Part shown: one piece after another, positions 23,100-29,622 of the stretch
Layout of the letters: every line of letters starts with the position of its first letter
Position numbering within the stretch: the first letter of the stretch is position 1
Source of the DNA: an uncultured Eubacteriales bacterium
Lineage (GTDB): Bacteria; Bacillota; Clostridia; Oscillospirales; Oscillospiraceae
Assembly: GCA_900546515.1 (NCBI GenBank)
Contig: URDG01000032.1
Span: 1 to 29,622, forward strand
Length of the DNA: 29,622 nucleotides
Direction of reading: 5' to 3'
Position numbers and translations under genes: made by a program
Notes under the pieces: generated by a model
The model's database searches: none
The model's input: the letters and a program-made list of their open reading frames with translations, nothing else
Told to the model about the DNA's origin: nothing

Positions 23100-23166
23100 A
23101 ATGTTTCCTCCGCAGCTTGACCACCGCCTTTATCTCAAATCGAAAACGCAGTTCACCAAAAGCAAC
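23097..23166 (-). repeat. Leader repeat, copy 2
   Basis: Counterpart of 22593-22664 (about 88-90% identical over 70 bp), placed identically relative to its GNAT start codon. The tract CTTTATCTCAAATCGAAAA is common to both copies. Confidence 0.82.
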
Positions 23167-23289
23167 CTTGAACTCACCGCGTCAGTTTCATATACAAAAG
23201 CTGATACGGGTTCTCCGTTTGGTATAGAAACGGAAAAAGCTCATTTGTGTTGTATTACGCCTGTCAAGCGGCGCAGGACTTTGGCAGCG

Positions 23290-24003
23290 CTATGCCTCAT
23301 CCTCCGCCAGCATACGGTATCCGACGCCAAGCTCATTGATGATATAGCGCTTTTCGCCGGGCGTCACGCCCATTTTCTTGCGGATATTCTTCATGTTGAC
23401 TTGCAGCTTCTTGACGCTGCCATAGTCCGAATACCCCCAGACCGCCCGAATGATGGCGGCATACGTCAGCACCTTTCCGGCGTGAACGGAGAGAAATGCC
23501 ATGATGTTGTATTCCGTCTGGGTCAGATCGATCTCCTCTTTACCCACAAAGACCTGCCGTGTATCGTAATCAATCAGCAAGTCCTGAAGGCGGAATTTCC
23601 CGCCAGGGGTACTTTCATTCTCTTCACTGTGCCGATGGCTGCGGAGAACGGCACGGATACGAGCCAAGAGTTCCTCCGTGCCAAAGGGCTTGGTGATATA
23701 ATCATTCGCCCCCAGATCCAGAGCCTCCACCTTGTCCCTCTCATTGGAACGGGCGGAGAGCACAATGATGGGAACTGTGTCCGTCTTTCGCACCTCTTGA
23801 ATCAGACTCATGCCATCCCGATCCGGCAGACCGAGATCCAGAACGATGAGATCCGGATGATGGGAAGCGTACATCATCATGCCGAGCGCACAGGTCTCCG
23901 CGCAGAGCACCTGATAGTCGCTGGTTTCCAGATTGGCTTTGATAAAGCTTCGGATGTTGGCCTCATCCTCTACGATCAGGATCTTGAATTTGTTATTGCC
24001 CAT
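23290..24003 (-). CDS. kdpE: KdpE-like response regulator
   Basis: A 237-aa OmpR/PhoB-type regulator. The receiver has acidic pocket residues near 12-13 (VEDEANIRSF), phosphorylation site Asp56 (LIVLDLGLPDRDG) and Lys near 108 (ITKPFG); the C-terminal winged helix ends in ELGVGYRM. It overlaps the sensor kinase gene by 11 nt, so they are one unit. Known KdpE proteins activate potassium uptake genes when potassium or turgor is low. No kdpFABC operon is here; trkH and trkA start about 1.6 kb away on the other strand and are the probable targets. The start at 24003 has GAGGGGGTGAGG upstream. Confidence 0.88.
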   Translation of the reverse strand: MGNNKFKILIVEDEANIRSFIKANLETSDYQVLCAETCALGMMMYASHHPDLIVLDLGLPDRDGMSLIQEVRKTDTVPIIVLSARSNERDKVEALDLGANDYITKPFGTEELLARIRAVLRSHRHSEENESTPGGKFRLQDLLIDYDTRQVFVGKEEIDLTQTEYNIMAFLSVHAGKVLTYAAIIRAVWGYSDYGSVKKLQVNMKNIRKKMGVTPGEKRYIINELGVGYRMLAEDEA

Positions 24004-25054
24004 CGTCCTCACCCCCTCTTTCCAGGGCAAAGCGGAATACCGCACCGCCGCCACGTCTGTTTTCTGCGGTAATGTCACTGCCGTGCGCTTTGACGATGGC
24101 AGCGCACACAGATAGTCCGATCCCCATATTACGGCGGGTCCCGTCCACCGGCGCGGCGGACTTTTCATAACTTCCGGTGAAAATCTTTTGAAGTGCATCA
24201 TCCGGGATGCCGCAGCCGTTGTCCGCAACCTCAAATACCGCCTTATCTCCTATGAGAGAAACGGAAAGCGTCAGCTCCGTCATGCCTTTTGCGTGGAATA
24301 CAGCGTTTTCCAGAAGATTCAGCAGCACCTGCTCAATAAGGAGCGAATCCATGGGAATGTCCACAAACTCGTCTGGTATCTGTGTGATGACCTTCTGATT
24401 CGGATGCTTTTTGGAAAACTTCATGAGAACCGAGTCGATCAGCTCATCCAGAACCGTGGGTGTCTTCACGACCTCCACCTTCGCGCCGTCGATCCTTGTG
24501 ACAGACAGAAGATTTTCCACCATGCGAATGAGCCATTCGCTGTCCGCCTGAATTTCTCCTAACAGCTTGAGCTGCTGCTCCTTCGGCAGCGCGTCATACT
24601 TGGAGATCAGCGTGGAGGATGACCCGTATATGGAGGTGAGGGGCGTGCGCAGGTCATGGGAGATCGCCCGCAGCAGATTGCCCCGCATTCTCTCTTTTTC
24701 ACTTTCTGCCCTCAGCTTTTCCTGATCCCGAATGCGGCTGTTCAGCGTACTGGTGGAAACAGCGACAATCAGCATGATGACAGCGGATAAGATGCTTTCT
24801 TCTACGAAAAAGTCAAAAGTATAGTACGGATAGGTGAAAGCGAAATTCACCGCAAACACGCTGACGATGGCAGAGGCGATACCATAGCAATACCCGTGGG
24901 TTTTCAGCGAGATCAAAAACACGCCGAACACAAAGATCATGGGCACCAGCTTCTGCGTGGTAAAGAGCTTCTGAATCAGCAAATTGACGGCAAAGGCGCT
25001 GCCAAAAATAAGGATCGAAAATAGAGTATCCTTTTGTCGCTGTCGATTCTTCAT
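23993..25054 (-). CDS. kdpD: KdpD-like sensor histidine kinase, short form
   Basis: A 353-aa kinase: a four-helix DUF4118 membrane block (about residues 12-100), a coiled linker, the dimerisation and phosphoacceptor box AISHDLRTPLTSIYGS (His133), and the ATPase domain with LLENAVFHA, DNGCGIP and NMGIGLSVCAAIVKAHG. Full KdpD carries about 400 extra N-terminal residues (KdpD sensor and USP domains); these are absent, as in many Clostridia. Start at the second ATG (25054), 7 nt after AGGAG. It senses potassium or turgor by family analogy and passes phosphate to the regulator at 23290. Confidence 0.88.
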   Translation of the reverse strand: MKNRQRQKDTLFSILIFGSAFAVNLLIQKLFTTQKLVPMIFVFGVFLISLKTHGYCYGIASAIVSVFAVNFAFTYPYYTFDFFVEESILSAVIMLIVAVSTSTLNSRIRDQEKLRAESEKERMRGNLLRAISHDLRTPLTSIYGSSSTLISKYDALPKEQQLKLLGEIQADSEWLIRMVENLLSVTRIDGAKVEVVKTPTVLDELIDSVLMKFSKKHPNQKVITQIPDEFVDIPMDSLLIEQVLLNLLENAVFHAKGMTELTLSVSLIGDKAVFEVADNGCGIPDDALQKIFTGSYEKSAAPVDGTRRNMGIGLSVCAAIVKAHGSDITAENRRGGGAVFRFALERGGEDDGQ

Positions 25055-25084
25055 CATGCTTCTCCTGAAATTTATTGCAGCATT

Positions 25085-25113
25085 ATTATACCGCAGAAGC
25101 GGAACCGCTTCAA
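25085..25113 (-). promoter_or_regulatory. Promoter of the kdpDE pair with dyad
   Basis: Minus strand: TTGAAG (25113-25108), 17 nt, TATAAT (25090-25085). A 7-bp perfect inverted repeat GAAGCGG/CCGCTTC with a 2-nt centre (25096-25111) fills the spacer and overlaps the -35, a likely operator, perhaps for the regulator itself. Confidence 0.78.
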
Positions 25114-25174
25114 GATTTCTCACAGAAGGATATTGCACCGCGCTTGTTTCTTTACCGAATCTACACCGCAGAAA

Positions 25175-25183
25175 TGCTATGAT
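25175..25183 (+). promoter_or_regulatory. Extended -10 promoter of the corC-remnant leader
   Basis: TGCTATGAT, an extended -10, starts a leader that holds a short reading frame and a terminator. No good -35 is visible. Confidence 0.5.
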
Positions 25184-25215
25184 ATAAGCACACCGCAAAA
25201 AGGAGGAAGAAATTC

Positions 25216-25311
25216 GTGGAAAACGACAGTAGCGACGACAACGGCAACTGCTCTTATATGGTCTGTTCATATGTGGCATATCTACGCCCTTTGCTGCGGT
25301 ATCGGGTATAG
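25216..25311 (+). CDS. Putative leader peptide ORF before the corC remnant
   Basis: A 31-codon frame starting with GTG 9 nt after AGGAGGA: MENDSSDDNGNCSYMVCSYV, then AYLRPLLRYRV. The acidic, Asn/Ser-rich first half precedes a basic second half. The frame crosses the 5' arm and loop of the terminator at 25277-25324 and its stop codon lies in the 3' arm, so a translating ribosome would melt or shield the terminator. It could be a regulatory leader peptide; I know no homologue. It could also be a chance frame. Confidence 0.4.
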   Translation: MENDSSDDNGNCSYMVCSYVAYLRPLLRYRV

Positions 25312-25324
25312 GTGTGTCTTTTTT
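25277..25324 (+). terminator. Terminator/attenuator in the leader
   Basis: A 13-bp stem (25277-25289 with 25304-25316) with one mismatch and several G-U pairs, a 14-nt loop, then TCTTTTTT. It stands between the promoter and the corC remnant and trkH. Confidence 0.65.
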
Positions 25325-25365
25325 GCATGAAATGATCGTATGAACAGGGCATAAATGAGTTTGAA

Positions 25366-25554
25366 ATGAATTATTTTGGAAGCATTTTTGCAATGGTGGT
25401 CTGTATCACCATGTCCGCCTATTTCAGCGCCACAGAAACGGCGTTCTCGTCCCTGAATAAGACCCGTCTCAAGGTGTTGGCGGACAACGGAAACAAGCGG
25501 GCAGCGCTGGCGCTCAAGCTGTCCGAAGACTATGACAATGCGATGTGTGTTTGA
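25366..25554 (+). pseudogene. CorC/CNNM-type (DUF21) transporter gene, N-terminal remnant
   Basis: 62 codons with MNYFGSIFAMVVCITMSAYF, then SATETAFSSLNKTRLKVLAD and NKRAALALKLSEDYD, the first helix and first cytoplasmic loop of the HlyC/CorC hemolysin-like family (normally about 400-440 aa with CBS domains). It breaks after SEDYD and ends in NAMCV. The remaining ~370 codons are missing and the gene stops 43 nt before trkH. The preceding promoter, leader and terminator probably once served this gene and may now drive trkH. Confidence 0.75.
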
Positions 25555-25597
25555 CCTGCGAACAATAAAGCAATCGCGCGATTCATAAGGGGTGAGG

Positions 25598-26941
25598 ATG
25601 ATGTCGGAAGAAATGGTTTGCAGAAAGCGCCGCCTTTCGTCTTTTCAAATTATCATATTGGGCTTTGCCGGGGTCATTCTGCTGGGTGCGCTGCTGCTGA
25701 TGCTGCCGCTTTCCACAACAGCCGGGTGCGTAACGCCATTTCATGAAGCGCTGTTTACCGCGACCTCCGCTGTTTGTGTAACGGGTCTTGTGGTGCAGGA
25801 TACCGGCAGCTATTGGTCGGGCTTTGGTCAGGCGGTGATCCTGACGCTGATTCAGATAGGCGGGCTCGGTGTTGTCACCGTGGCGGCATCGTTTGCGCTG
25901 CTGTCCGGGCGAAGGATCTCTCTGATGCAGCGCAGCACCATGCAGGACGCCATCTCAGCGCCGAAGGTCGGAGGGATCGTCCGGCTGACACGGTTCATCC
26001 TGCGGGGAACATTTCTGATCGAACTGATCGGCGCGCTTGCCATGCTGCCGGTGTTTTGCTGCGACTACGGATGGCACGGGATCTGGATGGCGGTATTTCA
26101 CTCCATCTCCGCCTTTTGCAACGCCGGGTTTGACATTCTGGGAACGAACAATAACTTGTATCCGTCCCTTACCGGTTACGTCCAAAATCCGGTGATCAAT
26201 ATCACGATCATGCTGCTGATCATAACCGGCGGCATCGGATTCTTAACGTGGGATGACATTTGCGAAAACAAGCTGCATTTCCACCGTTATCGAATGCAAA
26301 GTAAGGTCATTCTCGTTACGACACTTACGCTGATCGTCCTTCCGGCGCTGTTTTTCTTCTTCGTGGACTTTGATACCCTTCCCCTCGGAGCGCGGGTTCA
26401 GGCAGCCATGTTCCAATCGGTCACGCCGAGAACGGCGGGCTTCAACACGGTAAATCTATCCGCGATGTCCGGCGCATCGCTGGGCGTGATGATCCTTCTG
26501 ATGCTCATTGGCGGTTCTCCCGGCTCCACGGCAGGCGGCATGAAAACCACTACGCTGGCAGTCCTGCTTGCCAATGCTGCCGCGACCTTCCGTCAGCGGG
26601 ACAGCGCCCAGTTCTTTGGACGCAGAGTCGATTGCGGTGCCGTCAAAACCGCCGCAACCATTCTGACGATGTACCTTGCCCTGTTCTTTGGCGGAGGCGT
26701 TTTTATCAGCGTATATGAGAATCTTCCGCTGTCCTCCTGCCTGTATGAAGCAGCGTCGGCGGTAGGCACGGTTGGACTGACATTGGGTATTACGCCGCAG
26801 CTGCATATTCCCTCGCAGATGGTATTGATCGCATTGATGTATCTGGGCAGAGTCGGCGGGCTTACGCTCATTTATGCGACAGTATCCAGCAAGAAAATCG
26901 GCAATGCAAAGCTGCCGCAGGAAAGAATCACAATTGGATAA
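25598..26941 (+). CDS. trkH: TrkH/KtrB-type potassium transporter
   Basis: A 447-aa membrane protein with about eight or ten helices and four pore segments, each with the filter glycine: TATSAVCVTGLV, SISAFCNAGFDI, SVTPRTAGFNT and ASAVGTVGLT. The GGSPGSTAGGMKTTT stretch is the conserved gate and lysine region. It imports potassium with a sodium or proton gradient and works with a TrkA/KtrA ring, encoded next. The ATG at 25598 follows AGGGG by 5 nt; 25601 is equally possible. The operon is trkH, trkA, then an AI-2E-family gene. Confidence 0.92.
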   Translation: MMSEEMVCRKRRLSSFQIIILGFAGVILLGALLLMLPLSTTAGCVTPFHEALFTATSAVCVTGLVVQDTGSYWSGFGQAVILTLIQIGGLGVVTVAASFALLSGRRISLMQRSTMQDAISAPKVGGIVRLTRFILRGTFLIELIGALAMLPVFCCDYGWHGIWMAVFHSISAFCNAGFDILGTNNNLYPSLTGYVQNPVINITIMLLIITGGIGFLTWDDICENKLHFHRYRMQSKVILVTTLTLIVLPALFFFFVDFDTLPLGARVQAAMFQSVTPRTAGFNTVNLSAMSGASLGVMILLMLIGGSPGSTAGGMKTTTLAVLLANAAATFRQRDSAQFFGRRVDCGAVKTAATILTMYLALFFGGGVFISVYENLPLSSCLYEAASAVGTVGLTLGITPQLHIPSQMVLIALMYLGRVGGLTLIYATVSSKKIGNAKLPQERITIG

Positions 26942-26960
26942 GCAAAGGAGCATCTATCCC

Positions 26961-27608
26961 ATGAAAAATGTTTTATTGATTGGAGCAGGCCGCTTTGGGC
27001 GGCATATCGCCATGCAGCTCTCTCAACTGGGGCATCAGGTCATGGCAGTCGATACCAATGAGGAGCGGATCAACGATGTTCTTCCGTTTGTCACCAACGC
27101 GCAGATCGGTGACAGCACCAATGCGGAGTTTCTGCGTTCGCTCGGCATCGGAAATTTTGACGTTTGCTTTGTGACCATCAGCGGCAACTTCCAGAACTCG
27201 CTGGAGACCACCTCGCTGTTGAAAGAGCTGGGTGCCAAATGCGTGGTGTCCCGCGCCGAGCGCGATGTGCAGGCGAAGTTTCTGCTCCGCAACGGCGCAG
27301 ATAACGTGGTCTACCCCGAAAAGCAGATGGCTAAATGGGCGGCGATCCGATATACTTCCAATCATATTTTTGGCTACATAGAGATTGACGAACAGCACGC
27401 CATCTTTGAAGTGCAGGTGCCGGGGGCGTGGGTCGGAAAAAGTGTTGGAGAGGTCGATGTCCGCAGGAAGTTCGGCATCAATATCCTCGGTATTAAGCGC
27501 GCCGGAAAAACGGATGTATCTGTTACGCCTGATACGATATTGTCCGATGACATTACGATTCTGGCAATGGGTGAGTATAAAGCCCTGCAAAAGTGCTTTC
27601 GGATTTGA
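26961..27608 (+). CDS. trkA: TrkA/KtrA-type potassium channel regulator
   Basis: A 215-aa cytoplasmic RCK protein. The N-terminal RCK domain has the nucleotide loop LIGAGRFGRHIA (5-16) and the acidic VDTNEERIND end of beta-2, so it should bind NAD(H), ATP or ADP; the C-terminal RCK_C follows (VPGAWVGKSVGEVDV). Single-RCK length matches KtrA. It forms an octameric ring gating TrkH; C-terminal RCK domains of this type also bind cyclic di-AMP in Firmicutes. The start at 26961 lies 10 nt after AAAGGAG; the upstream frame to 26874 overlaps trkH. Confidence 0.93.
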   Translation: MKNVLLIGAGRFGRHIAMQLSQLGHQVMAVDTNEERINDVLPFVTNAQIGDSTNAEFLRSLGIGNFDVCFVTISGNFQNSLETTSLLKELGAKCVVSRAERDVQAKFLLRNGADNVVYPEKQMAKWAAIRYTSNHIFGYIEIDEQHAIFEVQVPGAWVGKSVGEVDVRRKFGINILGIKRAGKTDVSVTPDTILSDDITILAMGEYKALQKCFRI

Positions 27609-27640
27609 AAGGGGTTCCCATACTGACGGAAAGGAAAACC

Positions 27641-28828
27641 ATGGAGAAAAAACCACAAAACACAGCCGGTAACAAAAACGAGAATCCCGCACCGCAGGAA
27701 AGCAAATGGCCGAACAAGACGATCATTCGCTATATCACCCGCGCACTGGTGCTGCTGATCGTATTCGCATGGGCGCTGGCAAACCTTGACGCCGTTTTGC
27801 GTTTTCTCGGCAAGGTGCTTGCGCTGTTCACTCCGTTTTTGATCGGCGGCGCGATTGCTTTTTTGATCAACGTAGTCCTTCGACCGTTAGAATGCTGCTG
27901 GAACAAGGTATGCCGCAAAGCTCCTGCAAAGCTGACCCGCCCTGTGTGCCTGACAGCAAGCACCGTACTTGTCCTCGGAATTCTGTTTGCCGTGGTGTTT
28001 ATGATGATCCCCAGCCTGCGGGAATCCGGCGATGAGTTTATCCAAAACATTCCGATCTATGTGGAGGAAATCGGGCGGTGGTGGACCGGCGTTGTCCGGT
28101 TTGCCGCGAAATATAACATTGTTCTGCCCGAATACGCCATAGACTCTGACCTGTTGATTGAGAAGGTCACCGCCTTGATCAGCGACGAGGGAAGCGGCAT
28201 CCTCACCGTGACGTGGGGCGCGGCAACCTCTGTCCTGTCGGTTTTGGTGGATGTTCTCTTGGGACTTGTCTTTGCGCTGTATCTGCTTGCAAAGAAGGAA
28301 GGCGTCGCAGCACATTTGAAAAAGCTTGTTGTGACAGTCCTTCCGCAAAAGAAGGCGCAGCGGCTTCTGAGTATTGCCTCTCTGACTAACCAGACCTTCA
28401 CAAATTTTGTCAGCGGGCAGCTTATCGAAGCGGTTATCATCGGCGTTCTGTGCTTCTTTGGAATGCTGATCCTTGGGATTCCGTATGCCGGTGCGGTCTC
28501 CGCGTTTGTGGCCGTTACTGCGCTGGTGCCGATTTTCGGCGCATGGATTGGCGGCGGTCTTGGTGCATTTTTGATTCTGCTGGCAGACCCTGGCAAGGCT
28601 CTGTGGTTCATTCTCTTTCTGCTCGTTTTGCAGCAGGTGGAGGGCAATCTGATCTATCCCAAGGTGGTCGGCAAGTCCGTCGGACTTCCCGGACTGCTTG
28701 TGCTGATGGCTGTCACAATCGGCGGCGAAGCATTCGGCATCTTCGGGATGCTGTTCAGCGTTCCCGTCTGCGCCGTGCTGTACAGTCTTTATCTGGAGTT
28801 CATGAAGAAAGCAAGCGCCCGGCACTGA
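27641..28828 (+). CDS. AI-2E family transporter (PerM/TqsA-like)
   Basis: A 395-aa membrane protein with about eight helices and the family segments ALFTPFLIGGAIAFLINVVLRPLE, GLVFALYLLAKKEG, GIPYAGAVSAFVAVTALVPIFGAWIGGG and EGNLIYPKVVGKSVGLPGLLVL. Some homologues move sodium or protons or export the AI-2 signal; in Clostridia the role is largely unknown. The N-terminus is hydrophilic (about 35 residues, EKKPQNTAGNKNENPAPQES). It starts 32 nt after trkA on the same transcript, ATG after AAAGGAA, so a link to ion balance is plausible. Confidence 0.93.
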   Translation: MEKKPQNTAGNKNENPAPQESKWPNKTIIRYITRALVLLIVFAWALANLDAVLRFLGKVLALFTPFLIGGAIAFLINVVLRPLECCWNKVCRKAPAKLTRPVCLTASTVLVLGILFAVVFMMIPSLRESGDEFIQNIPIYVEEIGRWWTGVVRFAAKYNIVLPEYAIDSDLLIEKVTALISDEGSGILTVTWGAATSVLSVLVDVLLGLVFALYLLAKKEGVAAHLKKLVVTVLPQKKAQRLLSIASLTNQTFTNFVSGQLIEAVIIGVLCFFGMLILGIPYAGAVSAFVAVTALVPIFGAWIGGGLGAFLILLADPGKALWFILFLLVLQQVEGNLIYPKVVGKSVGLPGLLVLMAVTIGGEAFGIFGMLFSVPVCAVLYSLYLEFMKKASARH

Positions 28829-28967
28829 ATGATTCTTAATCGGATACCTTCTGCACATAGGGCTGTACGCCAAATGCAAAGGGCTTGGGATATTCCCCAA
28901 ATCGCCGTGTGTCCGGACAGCGGCTGTGCTTGCTATTCTCTCAAATCTCAATATCCGCAGATCGTGA

Positions 28968-29003
28968 TGTCCCCGCTTTTTCGAAAGCGGGGACATTTTT
29001 TCG
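28968..29003 (+). terminator. Strong terminator of the trk operon
   Basis: A 12-bp perfect stem (28968-28979 with 28984-28995) closed by a TTCG tetraloop, then TTTTTTCG. It shields the IS element from read-through from the trk operon. Confidence 0.95.
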
Positions 29004-29048
29004 ATAAGGTACAATAAGTTGCGCAAAAAGAAAAATGGATAAGAGAAG

Positions 29049-29119
29049 ACATAGTTTGCAGACTCTGGTAGAATGAAGTTACCACACAAACATTCTGAAA
29101 GGAGACAGCAAACTATGTC
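29049..29119 (+). promoter_or_regulatory. Inverted repeat occluding the transposase start codon
   Basis: gacatagtttgc (29049-29060) is the exact reverse complement of gcaaactatgtc (29108-29119), which contains the ATG at 29115. A second hairpin AGAATG/CATTCT (29071-29076 with 29092-29097) nests inside. A possible internal promoter (AAGACA 29047-29052, 17 nt, TAGAAT 29070-29075) would start past the upstream arm, leaving the start codon free. Confidence 0.72.
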
Positions 29120-29622
29120 CGAGAAAATTGTACAGCTAAACGAGGAAATTATCAAGGGGCAGCTCAAAGAATTAGTTCGAGGAAGTGTAGAAGAAACCCT
29201 GAACGAGCTGCTGGAAAAGGAGGCGGAGTCGCTGACGCAGGCGGCTCGCTACGAGCGCAGTGAGGCCCGTCAGGGCTACCGCAGCGGTCACTATGACAGG
29301 AACCTTACTACCACCTCCGGTGACGTTACACTCCACGTTCCCCGGCTCAAGGGCGTGTCCTTCGAGACTGCAATCATCGAGCGGTATCGCCGCCGGGAAA
29401 GCAGCGTGGAGGAGGCCCTCATTGAGATGTACCTGGCGGGTGTCTCTGTGCGCCGGGTAGAGGACATCACGGAGGCGCTGTGTGGCAGCAAGGTCTCGTC
29501 CGCCACCATCAGCGAACTGAACAAGAAAGCCTACGTCCACATCGAGGATTGGCGCAACCGCCCCTTGCAGGGCGGGCGCTATCCATACGTCTATGTGGAC
29601 GGCATCTACCTGCGCCGCAACT
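29115..29622 (+). mobile_element. IS256 family transposase, 5' part of an insertion sequence
   Basis: An open 169-codon frame to the window edge. It reads MSEKIVQLNEEIIKGQLKEL then EAESLTQAARYERSEARQGYRSGHYDRNL, LHVPRLKGVSFETAIIERYRRRE, LIEMYLAGVSVRRVEDITEAL and ends in YPYVYVDGIYLRRN, whose Asp is the first residue of the catalytic DDE triad. This is the Transposase_mut (IS256) N-terminus. The rest, including the other two acidic residues and the right end, lies outside. The start codon lies in an inverted repeat. The left end of the element probably falls near 29005-29045; I cannot place it without the right end. Confidence 0.93.

Noticed and set aside
22593..23166. The repeated GNAT leaders as integron attC sites
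   Set aside because: They lack the paired core sites and the foldable stem of attC, and no integrase is visible.
23214..23234. Inverted repeat TCCGTTT/AAACGGA downstream of kdpE
   Set aside because: Could be a kdpE terminator but lacks a following U-tract in the minus direction; kept out of the feature list.
28829..28967. Short plus-strand frame (28829-29017) between the AI-2E gene and the terminator
   Set aside because: It runs through the terminator, has no ribosome site and no recognisable domain.
27887..29167. A 426-codon minus-strand frame over the AI-2E transporter and the IS left end
   Set aside because: It crosses two clear plus-strand features and a terminator, and has no family motifs.

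Overview
The window looks like a chromosomal accessory region of a GC-rich, gut-type Clostridia member (Firmicutes, probably Oscillospiraceae-like). This rests on strong GGAGG ribosome-binding sites, canonical sigma-A promoters with 17-nt spacers, intrinsic terminators with U-tracts, and the family content: MATE pumps, EFR1 ferredoxin, Cys-rich KTR protein, DUF1538, Vat-like acetyltransferase and an IS256 transposase. The taxon is inferred from content only; there is no rRNA or tRNA. I saw no CRISPR array, prophage structure or replication origin.

Layout. 1-7 kb (plus strand): 3' end of etfA, iolB, an MFS transporter, a MATE pump, a second MATE gene reduced to its two ends behind an intact promoter/terminator leader, and an aromatic amino-acid-type permease coupled to an alpha/beta hydrolase. 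7-10 kb: a Cys-rich small protein divergent from an isochorismatase-like hydrolase, then a leftward XRE regulator/peptide deformylase pair and a membrane polyferredoxin. 10-12 kb: a TetR remnant that keeps its promoter, a GNAT enzyme with an odd Met/Gly tail, and a class-C beta-lactamase-like hydrolase. 12-15 kb (minus strand): an EFR1 flavodoxin/ferredoxin followed by a TetR-controlled cluster (TetR, KTR protein, flavodoxin, zinc-ribbon protein, membrane protein). 15-18 kb: small XRE and MarR regulators, an AlkZ-related protein and an AT-rich Vat-like streptogramin acetyltransferase. 18-21.7 kb (plus): a TetR regulator, a Crp/Fnr regulator, oleate hydratase and a 70-aa partner, closed by a terminator. 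21.8-23.1 kb: a scar where a DUF1538 gene and a GNAT gene are both cut at one point, plus a second GNAT sharing a duplicated leader. 23.3-28.8 kb: a KdpDE-like two-component pair divergent from a truncated corC-type gene, trkH, trkA and an AI-2E-family exporter. From 29.1 kb: the start of an IS256-family transposase whose start codon lies in a long inverted repeat.

Two themes stand out. (1) Gene erosion: four genes (MATE, TetR, DUF1538 with GNAT, corC) survive only as fragments, several still behind intact promoters or leaders. (2) RNA-level control: terminators sit between promoter and gene, or directly before a ribosome-binding site, at about 4.2, 13.3, 15.45 and 25.3 kb, and foldable leaders precede the Crp/Fnr and transposase genes. 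The best-supported regulatory site is a perfect 20-bp inverted repeat at 14126-14173 laid over an ideal sigma-A promoter in front of a TetR gene. The most coherent functional unit is the KdpDE-Trk potassium locus. The most novel-looking signals are the leader-peptide attenuator before the corC remnant and the start-codon hairpin of the transposase.
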